A DNA stretch of 64,000 nucleotides from Microvelia longipes (lineage: Eukaryota; Arthropoda; Insecta; Hemiptera; Veliidae): the NCBI GenBank assembly GCA_018340805.1, contig JACMZG010000008.1, positions 12,566,149 to 12,630,148 on the forward strand, in the 5' to 3' direction. Each line of letters starts with the position of its first letter. Position 1 is the stretch's first letter. The notes under the pieces are model-generated. The model made no database searches. It was not told where the DNA came from and saw nothing but the letters and a program-made list of their open reading frames with translations. The translations under genes and the position numbers were made by a program. Shown in pieces: positions 1 through 11,900 of the stretch.

Positions 1-262
1 AATAGTCTGTAAGGAGTAGTTGCTCCTCCATTACGATGATCGAAAAATTTTCAGGGAAGTGTACCTGATTTCGAAAATTTCGAACCGAAGCCAAGAATTA
101 TACACTTTATTTTAGAGGTGAAACCGAGGATAAAAATATATTTTTTTCTAAAGCTTAATCGAGGTAAATAATTTAGATGGAAGAGCAAAACAATAATTAT
201 TTTATGCTGTAAAATGATTATAGTTCTATATCACAATAAAAAACATCGTATCACTGAATGGT

Positions 263-303
263 AGCTATATATTTCAGCCAACTCTGTGGCCATCTTCAGG
301 CTT
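263..303 (-). ncRNA. Hammerhead-ribozyme-like motif, Penelope type, probably degenerate
   Basis: Read on the minus strand, the order is CTGAAGA, a stem II of GCCA with TGGC, then GAAA, a 2-bp stem III over TATATA, and a stem I pairing AGC with GCT across the predicted cleavage site. The core allows any base at position 7, so CTGAAGA fits CUGANGA. The short stem III is typical of hammerheads in Penelope-like elements. No element coding sequence is visible next to it. Confidence 0.45.
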
Positions 304-3001
304 TAAAACATAAATCTTAAGAACTATACATATCACAATCAACTAAAATTAGAAAAACACACACATTATACAACATTTAAAAAATGCTAACAAAGACTAA
401 AATTATTACAATAACAGAAATTAACTCGCTCATATAGATTTATAGCTTCCAGAACTTGAGCCAACAAAAAATTTATTGATTTTTTTTTTAATTTTCGAAG
501 CTAATTTTATGAATAATGGTCCGATTTTGATTGGGTCTTAACCTAAACCTAATATTTGATGTCCTCTTTAGCAGTCAAGCTTATAAAAGGTACCCCGCTA
601 TTTGACTATTTGAGCTTTGCTCAATGAACCATTTTAATCGGGTTTCTTATTTTAAGATCAAACTCAGTTGCTTATGAAACACTATGTCCACTCTACTTTT
701 ACCCCCATAAACTTTGAGCCAATTGAGGTCGTAGAGATGAAAATTCAGAAAATTAGTTGTTAGGCCCTTTTTGCTGACTTCCTAGGAAACAAGATAGTGT
801 TCTACCTTACACCACTGTGCTATTATATCGAATCATAACGAAAGTAGGAACAAAAATTGACAATATAAATTTCCCCTTTTATTACAGCTAATACTATAAG
901 AATTTAGTAGTTAACCTCGATAAGTTAGTTATATGGTCAAACTAAACTTTACTAATACGTATGATAAACACACATACCAATTTAAATTTTATTATCTGAA
1001 TCAGATATGATTTTATTATTTGCTATATATGACTTAATATTAACAAATTATGTTTTCTAAATATATCAATTTAAAAATTCCCTTATATCTAGGCACTATG
1101 CCACTTACAAAACTTCAACTACAACTAACTGCAAGCGAAAAACTTTGCTTGCTACCTATGCTGTCCATTCTTCCTAACTATCCATGAGAAATTGAGTAAC
1201 TACTTAAATTAATAATTAATTGAACTTAGTTTACTTAGGAAAAGTAAGTATTTATCATGTCCTAAAAATATTCATATAAATCCCATTTTTTTCAAGGATC
1301 CGCAGGCCTGATAGTTACGCCCCTGGTAGCTATTCAATCCAGTATCAAAGAAATACTTTTATATGTTTACGGTGCTAATGTACAGTAAGCATATAAAAAT
1401 GTATTTTGGTTTGGTTAGTTAAAGTATTTGATTTTGGGTAATTTGGTATTAGGTCACACTTGTTGGTTAATACCATAAGTGTGACCTGTGGTTATACTTG
1501 GTTTTATGTTAATTTTAATTCATTATATAATAATACATATTAGCAATATATTTTATTATCATATTATAGTTTCCATAATTCGAATTCTATGTGGTAAACG
1601 TCAATTTTTCACAGGTGTATACAAAGTTGAATATTATATATATATAAATAATATCCAAAAAAAAATTTTTTTGGATATTATAATTTAGGGCGAGACTACA
1701 GATATTTAAACAGTTAATTAATTCAATGCAATGAAAATACATTTCCGGTACTAAATTGGCCAGATTCAGCTGAAACTGGTATCATTCGATTTAGCATGTA
1801 AAAAACTATTAAATGACTTGGTTTGTTATACCCACAAAAGAAACTTTGTTAGTATCATCCACATTTATTTGAGTTAAATCTTTGATTTATGTCAAATCTT
1901 GATTTATATCACGTGAAATAAACTCTTATCAATAAATTTTTGATGAGGTTAGTTTATCAGCACGAATATCTCCATCGACATGAATCATTATTGTTCTAGC
2001 TATAAATAATAAATCAAAAAGATTCAATTCAACGTTATTAAATTAAAAAGAGGAAAAAAGAACATATTTTGCAAAAAAATAACTATTTATTCATAACGTT
2101 ATTGCAGTTCGAAATATTTTTAATATGTTTATTATTTTTATCCTGGAAATGACCTGCATACGTGAACTGCAGATAATCCAACTAGCATGGATTTTGGTCA
2201 ATGTGTATTATGTGTATGAACTTAGGAAAGTTGCGACCAGTCATTTTGGTGATAGAGAAAGACACAAACGAGTCAATCCGTTGGCCAGTTTTGTTTCAAA
2301 TCATTTTAAATACTAAATTAAATATCGAACTTATACCAGTTGGAAAATTCCACATGTGGCAACATTTAATACTTTATAATAAGTTAAACACATGATAGGT
2401 CTTAGACCTTTGAAAGTGGTCTTAACTCCCCAGATGCTCAAACTCTGAGAATTCAAATTCACCAAATTTTTTTGTTACCACTTTTGGTAAATTTGTAAAA
2501 TTGACTGAGAGCATACTATAATATAGACTCTATTGAAAAACTAATATATGTTTAAGAAGTTTGATTCCAATATTACCATATTTCTGTAATTGTTTTGCCA
2601 AATTATTGTTAGACATACATTGTAGATTTGTATCATACATTATTATGCAAATCACAAGAAATGATTATTAAAAAAACTAGAAAGTATGTTTCATTATAGC
2701 TTGGTAAAAAATACCAGAATGTGGTAGTGATGGTATCTATTTTCTAAAAATGAAATGCATTTTTGAAAACGTTTATAACATAGTCTGGTTTGATTAAACG
2801 TTTGGAATGGTAAGTGCGTTTGACATGCATAATTAAAACGTTTGACATGCTAACTACCAGTGTGGTTACAAAACTACCATATTTTGGTAATAATAACCAA
2901 AAAATAACGGTGACTGAACGATAAAGACTATTTTCTAAGACTAAGGTCTAAGACTTTCGAAGAATCAGCTACCGTCGATACTTGCTGTTGGATATAAATA
3001 T

Positions 3002-3041
3002 CCCTGGACCGGTTTCGGCATAACGCCATCATCAGCAGGCG
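3002..3041 (-). ncRNA. Hammerhead ribozyme motif, Penelope type
   Basis: Minus strand: stem I 5' half CCTG, core CTGATGA, stem II GGC with GCC over a GTTAT loop, core GAAA, then CCGG, which is self-complementary and leaves no stem III loop, then UC as cleavage site and CAGG closing stem I. All conserved core bases are present. A loopless stem III is the known form of Penelope hammerheads, which can act as dimers through that helix. It probably marks the end of a truncated element; no reverse transcriptase is visible nearby. Confidence 0.7.
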
Positions 3042-4182
3042 GGGCAACACTCGAGCTCTCAACTAATAAAGTTAAATCAGTGATTAACTTCTAGTCTCAA
3101 TGAGCACGACGAGCCCTCTGAAGATATTATTATATTTTTTAATTCTAAGACTTTGTCTTATTTAAAGGAATTTTTTAAAACTTTATTTGTCAAAATATTT
3201 AAAATTTCACAAGAAATGCAACATTTAAAATATAAACATATACAGTTAACAGAAATAATTATAGCAGTGTAACAATATAGTTAAAATATCACAATGTATG
3301 CATCAATTTACAAATAAATGACTTATTTATTTATTATAGAAAACTATTAAAGAAATTATTATGAATCTCACATAAATCAAATTTAATTTAAAATATCAAA
3401 AGTCAATGTTAGGTAATAAACAAAAATAAAAAAGAATAGTAAATTTAAGAAAAATATTTAACATTATAAGCAGACTATTAGAAATTTTAGAGTGGCTACA
3501 GACAAGGCTTAGCCCGAGTGTAGGGTGTTTATTAAAATACAATATTAGAAGAACCAATGCAATATTAATTAAATAAAAATATTTTCTGAATGGCACAACT
3601 ACAGCGATAGACTGTGCACATTGTTTCAACTCTCTAGCATAAATACACTAGAAGCAATGATAATAACAGACAATCTCTCTCTCTCTTACACACACACACA
3701 CATATACAGACAGACTACTTGGTGAAAACCACTCAGGAGGACTTAAAAATACCTCAAACGGATAATTCCGGTGACATCCCGGTTTCGCATTTTTTTACAC
3801 AATATTCACAATATTTTATACTTATGGTATAAATGAGGAAAAAAAGGTAGGGATTTAAAAGAATAAGAAATAAAATAAATAAGTGACTGTCCACTTAAAT
3901 TCAAAGGTACCTTTAAAGGATAAGTTAGAAGCTTTGAAGCCAATATAAACAAAATGAAAATACAAAAACGAAAAAAAAGAAGATAAAAGATCAACATGTT
4001 ATGCGAAAGCGGTGCATGTTTAGAAAATAAAGAGCCATAGCAGGGATACTGTTATGGTAAATTTAAAAAAAAAATATAAACTTTAAAAAGAATAAACAAG
4101 ATGTACAATACATCCTTTTATAAACTTAAAAGATTTAGGTACACGTTTTAAATATAATTGAAAATAAATATATAATGTACAG

Positions 4183-4484
4183 TTAGCAAATTTTCTTATC
4201 ATCCAATGAATTGTTTTTCTTTTCATTATCGGATTTATGTCGATCATCATCATTATGAATACTGTATTTGTTTCTTCTAAGCCCAATCCTTCTAGCTATA
4301 GTTTTAGTTAACTCTATGACTAAGGAGAGTAAACCGAAGAACAATCCTATAGATAATATGATGTAAGCAATAGCAAGGGAATCCTGCCCTATCTGCAGAC
4401 TCCTTGCTTGTGCAGGACACATTGGTTTAACCTCGTAATCTTTAGAATTGAACATCATGTCTTCTTCACTTATTTCATCCATTC
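4183..4484 (-). pseudogene. Orphan terminal exon of a third ionotropic receptor (fragment)
   Basis: About 99 residues, open to a stop. The exon matches the last exon of the two ionotropic receptor genes in this window: a Cys followed by an Ala/Arg/Gln-rich linker, then a motif QIGQDSLAIAYIILSIGLFF that aligns with SIGPKSLSVAYIVLVSGIIM of gene A, forming the last membrane segment and entering a charged cytoplasmic tail. A pyrimidine-rich acceptor ending TTTTTAAG lies directly upstream on the minus strand. I could not find the preceding exons between here and the start of gene A (6818), so this is either a relic or a gene whose other exons were displaced. Opposite orientation to A and B suggests an inversion. 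Confidence 0.65.
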
Positions 4485-4778
4485 CTTAAAAATAGAAAAA
4501 ATCAACAATAAAGAGAAATAGAAGGGAGGGTTCCTATCAACTTTTTCCTGACATCTGTGCTGGATAAAAATAAATGTGTGTTTAATTTTACCAAGATGAT
4601 TTATCTGTTTAAAAATATCAAAGGTTTTTTTAGAAATTTAGAACCTGTTTACAAAGACTATAACGCTCCGAATTTTCGTCCGCTACTGAGATTGTTCGGA
4701 TGACGGAAGTTAAGAGGGAGAGTAGGGGATGATCGATTTAGATTAGCTTCTTGATCCCAAAAATATAAGTTCGTAAGC

Positions 4779-4783
<5 letters not shown>

Positions 4784-4838
<55 letters not shown>
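4784..4838. repeat. (TA)n microsatellite
   Basis: Near-uninterrupted TA dinucleotides with one TT interruption, followed by a TG-rich run. Confidence 0.95.
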
Positions 4839-5138
4839 AATGTGTGTGTTGTGTGTAAGTATGATTATATGTACTTAAGATCTACTTACGAAGATCTACT
4901 TTTTCATATACCAAACGATAACTCTCGCAGGCTTCCTCAAATCAAAACGATGGCATATGGCATATGACGTGGAGGTTACAAGGCCCCAACCACGTACTTG
5001 ATAATGAATTATGAACATCATCAAAGTTTTGTTGTCATTAAAGTTATTTTTAAAACTTGAAAAATTGCTTTAAAAAAATGTCGATTATATGTATAACAAA
5101 ACTGTATTAATTTCAATAGGCGCAAATGGTATATACAT

Positions 5139-5140
<2 letters not shown>

Positions 5141-5233
<93 letters not shown>
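5141..5233. repeat. (CA)n-(TA)n compound microsatellite
   Basis: An ACACAC run passes directly into TA repeats with a single TT break. Open reading frames across it (Tyr-Ile repeats) are artefacts. Confidence 0.95.
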
Positions 5234-5237
<4 letters not shown>

Positions 5238-6104
5238 GACTTTATTAATTAATTTATTAATAAATATAACTATGTTACGGACTATAATTATGTATTAGGA
5301 CTATAATTATATTAATTACAATAAGGTCCGCATAGTAAATTGGTAATGAGTTATTACAATGCATTTAAAATAAGTATTTACCTGTATTTTATATTAAGTA
5401 TAGCCGCTAAGTCTGTGTTTGATTCGACTTATTGCTAGAAGTTAAAACGAGCTAAATAGAATGAAGCTCTCTAACACATGATATCGATCACCTCGCGACT
5501 CCCCGCTGCTATTACTCGTTATATCTAGTGTAATATTGTTTGGGGGTGTTCTTTTGAATATTTTTTAATTATGACTTTTATTTATTACTTCTGATCTAAG
5601 TATAGAATAAAAATAACTGGTTAAATATCAGTTAAAAAGGGATGTATTAATTAAGAAGTTTTTAGATCATGTGTAACTGATTTTGACCAATAAAGTTGCT
5701 GTTGTATAATTTATTTGATGTTGTTTATGTGAATTTCAATGGCAAGACTGATCAACCAATCAATTCCAATCTAGAACACCGCAGTACACCAGGATCATGT
5801 AGAGTTACATTGAACAATTATAATTATTAGAGAAATATTATTTGATGCTCTAACCATTTTTATTTAATATTTAGCGAATAAATTTTAATAAATATACACC
5901 AATTAAATCATCAGCATGAAAGTGGTGGAGAGGGGAAGGGGGTCGACTCTTCTTGATATCTTGATTCTATAAATTTTATTCCCCAAAATTCCTCATTTCT
6001 ATGGAATGTATTTGCATAGGTATTAGACACTTGGAGTATATACGTAATATCAGTGGTACTAAGCCTCAATTTAATTTAACTTCAGCTTGAATATTGGGCA
6101 AAAG

Positions 6105-6494
6105 CCCTAAGTGGTTCTACGGGGGTGGGCTTGGGGGAGCTAAAGCCCCCCTGATTTAAAATTAGCCCCCCCTCCAAGAAAAACATATTGCTTTTTTAGC
6201 TTTTAAAACTAAAATTAAATTTAACCTATTTAAAATATGCCCAGAAAGTAAATAATAAAAAAAATATATTTATTTATCATATAAAAATATACTTTATCAA
6301 TAAATAATCAATTATGACTTTATTGTTCTTATTTTTAGTAAGTTTAGTTAGCAACCAAAGGTTACCAATCAACTTTTTTAGATTAATTTGACTTAAAGGT
6401 TAAATAGGAAGATAAGTAAAATTGGTAAATAGTAACAAAGAAAATATTACATTTATCTTATTCAAAAATGCAATAATTTTAAATAATATAATAT

Positions 6495-6566
<72 letters not shown>

Positions 6567-6640
6567 CGCATATATAATATATATAGTAAGGGGACTGAGC
6601 CCCCGTAAGATTTTTACCTAGAAAAAATCTATGGCAAAAG
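6105..6640. repeat. Possible inverted-terminus element around a (TA)n tract
   Basis: G-rich and C-rich ends (GGGGGAGCTAAAGCCCCC near 6134 and GGGGACTGAGCCCCC near 6590) enclose AT-rich sequence and a (TA)n tract at 6489-6580. The arrangement resembles a small non-autonomous DNA transposon, but clear terminal repeats and a target duplication are not visible. Confidence 0.35.
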
Positions 6641-6817
6641 CTTGGACCCTTGTCGAATGTAATACGATTTACTAATCATAAATATTCATAATAGATATCA
6701 TGGTTAATAGTGGGACTATATATTTGCATAGTATTGTAAATATTCTTACTCTTTAATAATGCATGTCTCCTAAAGTTAATGTAATAATATGAATGCACTG
6801 CCTTCATAATACCTAAC

Positions 6818-6974
6818 ATGGCCTATCCAGTGTCATTGATATGTTTTAAACTTTTAATTGTTATCTGTACATGTTTATTAGTAAAAGCTCAATTCCCAAT
6901 AGAGTTATCACAGATTTATTTAAAGAAAAATAATATTGGTCAAGAAAATTATTTCTTATGCGAATCAACAGCAG
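6818..6974 (+). CDS. IR gene A exon 1 (signal peptide)
   Basis: Starts at the first in-frame ATG and encodes residues 1-52 plus one base. A hydrophobic run (LICFKLLIVICTCLLV) gives a clear signal peptide. Donor GTAAGA. Gene B exon 1 has the same design and phase. Confidence 0.85.
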
Positions 6975-8927
6975 GTAAGATGTTGTTTTAATTTTTAAAC
7001 ATTAAAGAAGCCTAGGTTGTGTTTTAAGCTGATATCATCATAAAATTAAAAGTGGCGACTCAATCCAACAGATTTCATTTTGAATTTAGTCCAAATTTTT
7101 AAAATAGTGACTTAAATATTCAATCCTAGTTGGCTAAACTTCGACTTATCGTCAGATACCGTAACACAAACACCTAGCTGTTAAAATAACACAGCCATTT
7201 AACTTTTAGTGTTTAAGTTATTGACAAAAATTTATATTTATTTGTGCGACATAAACTTATATGAAAAATTGGAATAAAGCAATCTCTCCACTAATGATAT
7301 ATATTTGACATAGCCAGCTATCAATCTTAACAGATCATTATTACATTACATTTTTGTCTAGAGGGTTTTAGCTGACTACAAACCTCAGTCAGCTACAAAC
7401 CTCTAGACAAAACTACAACCGCTGTCTCATGACTCTTCGCTGCTAGCCGGCTCTGATAATGATCTGTTAAGATTGAAAGCTTGCTATGTCAAATATATAT
7501 CATTAGTGGAGAGACTCTGTTTTAATCATTACTTGAAACTCCACAACTCATTTTTCCTTGTATGAAAAATTTTGTTGTTAAATTCAGTCAAAATTATAAC
7601 ATTTTACCACGAAAATTCAAATTAACAAAAAAAAAAATAATATAACAATCGAATATCGCGATTATTTAATAGATCGAAACTAATCAAAAATTTTCAGCTG
7701 AGTATGACCGCTGTCATTTTAATGCTTTCGTTTACATGAAACATAATTTTCGTAAAGAATGATTAAATGGTTATGTACTGAAATACTTTCGAAGCTTTAA
7801 TGAAAACTTATGTTATAACACCACAAGAAATTTGCTTGGCGAGCGTAACGAGAATGAAGTATTAATATCTTAAGATATTGGTAATCATGGAATGCTGAAG
7901 TTGAGCAAAGCGTGTTCAAGTTAAACCCCACTAGGCAAAAATGGGAACAATAGTTTATTCTGAAGAGTAGCATAGCAAGATCAAAATAATACCACCTTTG
8001 TTTAATCTTAGGTCCGTATTCAAAGACATCTTCCTAACATTTTCCTAACATTTTCCTTGTTCCTTAAGGAGAATATTAGGAAAATGTTAGGAAGATGTCT
8101 TGGAATATGGGCCTTAAGCTTTTGATTATCTTGACATTCTGAGGACGAGCAAATCGACTGCGAAGTCGTTAGAAAAGGTACCCCGTTTCCGATCATTTGA
8201 AACTATGTACTAAAAACCTTATTTTAGTGAAGTGCAATCTTTTGCTAAATAGTTCTTTTTGAATTGCAGGGACACAATTTTGTGAAGTTCTTGATGAAAT
8301 TTTCTATAGTTATAGCAAACGTTTAATTCATCATCTAATCGGTTGTATAAACGGGGCCACCCCCAATCTTCTTTAGATATTCGACACAAACATGACAGAT
8401 TTCATGTTGAAATAGGTTTATTCGTTTACTTGGGCATGTAGTTTTCTTTACTACTATTTTATTTTTTTCAGATGGTACTGACTTAATTAAAGATATTATG
8501 TTTAATCAGAAAGAAAGAATTTCGTTTAAAAGAATAAAAGTACTAAGACAAGACGAAAGTACAGAAAGTTTAAAACATTTTTCTCATCAAGGAAGGCTTG
8601 GAATTGTCCTCGATTTAACGTGCGACGTTGGGATTTTGTTCTTGAAAAAGGTTGTAGCCAATAAACGTGTTGATGTAAATTAAAACACCATTATTTATGG
8701 AAACGGTGTCGAAAAAACAATGATTAGCTTTCTTGAGCAAGACTTTTGTTTGGTATAAGGGATGATTCGTTAGCTAGGATTGAACCATAGATCTTTAAGG
8801 TTCAAATATGATAGTTCTAGAAAATTTCCAAAGAAACAATGAGCCTAGTTAAAAGGTTAGAGGTTGGGGTCATTAAAAGGAAATCGCTGATCAAGATGTA
8901 TACGAGTGTATATATATAATATATATA

Positions 8928-8970
<43 letters not shown>

Positions 8971-11900
8971 AAACCCTGACTAACTCAGCTTTTAATAGAG
9001 CTGTTGCCAAAAAATTGGTATCTATGCCCTCACTAAGTCGAATACCTAGAGTTTAATTAATCGTCTTCCTAGTAGGGTAATCAGAATGCTAAAGTGTGTT
9101 TTTAAGATAACTTTTTAATTTTAATTTAGAAAGTACAGTATTGCGTAAAAATCCAATATCAATATCACTAAATTGCGGATATTTCACTGAGAGATATCGT
9201 TTGACATACAAAACTACTTTCACGATAGCTCTATTAGAAGCAGAATTAGTGGAGGTGATGTATTTCGATGTGTTTCGGTATCTTATTTTTGGAAATAAGA
9301 TATTCATGCTGGGTAAAAGTAGTTTTGTGTGTCAAACGATAGCTTATAGTGAATTTTTGGGCAAGTAGTTTAGTTTCTAAATATCATGATATGTTCCAAA
9401 TTGAAATTAAAAAAGTTATCGTCGAAAAACACACTTTGGCTATCTGATCGCCATACTAGGGAGACGATTATCTGATTGGCTATCAGATTGTCATACGTAG
9501 AAGACGATTATCTGATTGCCTATCAGATTGCCGTACTAGGAAGACGATTACCCTGAATGAGGGAAGGGAGGCTAAATATATGTAAAATATAAATATATGT
9601 GTGTATATTATGAATCGTGTGAAATTTTTCACTGCCTACTGCCTAAGGTTCATTCCCACTCGGTATTTTAGAAATACCTAGTCATATTATTTCTCTGTAT
9701 TCATACTGTTGATTTATTGATTTCTTCCTTGATTATTGATCATACTGTTGATTTACTGTTATCTCCCTTTGATATCAGAAGGAACAGAAGTGAAGAAATC
9801 ACTTCTCACAGTGCTAGCAGATTGTCGCAATTTAAGCTAATTTAATGTGGTCTTTATTGAAAGGCATGAATTTCATTTAAGACAAATGCGGGAAGTCCAG
9901 GAAACAAATATTTGTTGTTTGTTTCAGAGCTCAGAAAGCTATTATTTTAATGAGAACTACGTATGGTTAATATGGAGTGAATCGTACGACGAAGCCATTC
10001 AAATCTTAAATGAAACAAACTTGTCAGTAAATTCAAATGCCGCTCTGATTACTCCAGGATATCATGTTTATGACTTGTACAAAATAACATATTCTTGGCA
10101 TATAATATCAAATAGAATAGCATCATGGACTCCTGAAAATAGATATCTAGTGGAAATGAATAAAACTGTGAGAAATAATCTTCAAGGTTTATCTATACCA
10201 ATTTCTGCTGTTGTAAGTAACATAATTAAAGTATGAGTCAGCAAATGCAAGCAAGAGAATTATTATAAGTAAATATTTTTTTTTCTCGCTAATTAAATAT
10301 AAATACATATACATCACTAATCACTAATAAATAATTTTTCATAAAATATAAAAATATATATGGCATTGAATAAACAAATAACCCTACTAGAAAACCGAAG
10401 GAGTAACATATTTTTTCTATATTTATAATATAATTAGAAAATGAGAAATTTAGATAGCGTATGAAAACATTGATAAGCTATTTTGCTAAGTCATTAAAAT
10501 TTTTTTTAACACCAATAATTTGACAAATAATGTTACAATTTGACAATATACATCGATAGGTTGGGAATTGGTTCACTAAACTAAATTTTATTTTGACATT
10601 GGTAACCATTTTGAAATAAATAAATAAATAATCCTTTATTTTACATAATATACATTTCTGTAAATTGTAAAAAGTCAAAACAAAAAATTATTTGTTACAA
10701 TTTGAAATTTATGGATTGAAATTCTTCAACACTGTACAAGGGATTTTTCAAAAGACTAATTTTTACTAATTTGTCAAATCTTTTCTCTTCAAGGGCTCTT
10801 ATATTTTCAGGTAGTATGTTGCACAGCTTTAGCCCTGCTTGAATTGAGTAATATTTAGCTGTTTTAAAGTATTGGCCCTAGAATTTTCTAACTTTGCTAA
10901 TAATTTTTAATCTTACAACAGTTTTTTGACCAACAAGACATTGTCAAGACATTGTGACCAACAGACAATTGTCAAGGCACAAAACATGAAAAAACTAATT
11001 GTTAACACTTGATTGAATGTATATTTATAGTTTGATTATAGTGTAACTATAGTGTTATAATAGTGTAACTAGTATAACTATAGTGTAACTTATAGTGTAA
11101 CTAGCAATCCTTATAGTCTGGAAGCCCATAGGTGATTTTCTATGACATAAGATTTATGAACCATTTGGTTATAAGATTTACAGGACCATAGAGTAGTGTA
11201 AGAAAACCACAAGTCTGGTGATTTAATCCGAACTGGACAATATGCTGACTCAGCAAAATTTTAAAATTATCACAACTATCATTTATTACAACTAACAAAC
11301 AATTTTAGCCCTGGTCATTTTTATCTACATTCTCCACTTTTCAGATACAGCCTATCAAAATATTATCTACTTTCTCTCTCTCAATCATTATATTTTTATA
11401 ACTTTATAACTTGAATAGAAAAAATGAAAGAAAGAAAGAAAAATTACTTTTATTAACAAAATAGGCCAAAATAATACCTACAACTCATAAGCCTACTCCA
11501 GGGTCCGTGGGTTGGACCGTCAGGAGGGTCCAATGTATATGTAAATAATAATACATATACATTATTTATATAGTTAATATTCTTTATACAGTTATGTTAC
11601 GAAGCATGCAGTGCTGAGCATCCCCGGTGAGCTTTATCCAATTAGGTAAAATATATAATTAAACAAAAAGTTGCAATAATAAAGGTAATAGTGTGTTCTA
11701 GAAGTAGTGAACCAATCAAATGATATACTTCTTGCATTTTAAATGTAGCCATCAAATAGTCTAACCTCATATTCTTCGCTCCACTGGACATATTTTAAAA
11801 CAATGAGTTGTTTTCCTAATATGTTGCAAAAAGTGTCAGGATACCTTATTAGGTCCAGTCAAGAAAGTTAAAAGTGTTTCTGAGGACAGAGGTAATTTAA

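Larger units (their letters stand above)
1..4182. other. Intergenic, repeat-rich stretch without a supported gene
   Basis: AT-rich DNA in which I see no convincing exon; the open frames are short and lack splice context or recognisable motifs. It contains two hammerhead-like motifs (263-303 and 3002-3041, minus strand), a CT/CA-rich run near 3676-3705, and at 3718-3835 a copy of a dispersed repeat that recurs near 14265 and 30360 (shared core GAAAACCACT followed by a C-T-T-A-A-A run). The stretch near 720-830 resembles one near 24955-25020. Confidence 0.6.

Noticed and set aside
4895..5035. Possible preceding exon of the orphan minus-strand receptor exon
   Set aside because: A short stretch reads TSTSYAICHRFDL with a faint likeness to the S2 exon, but it has an in-frame stop, lacks the conserved start of that exon and its donor phase does not fit.
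5089..5298. Open frames rich in Tyr-Ile over TA repeats (also near 21.6, 26.7, 40.2 and 46.3 kb)
   Set aside because: Dinucleotide repeats give endless Tyr-Ile codons; no other coding signal.
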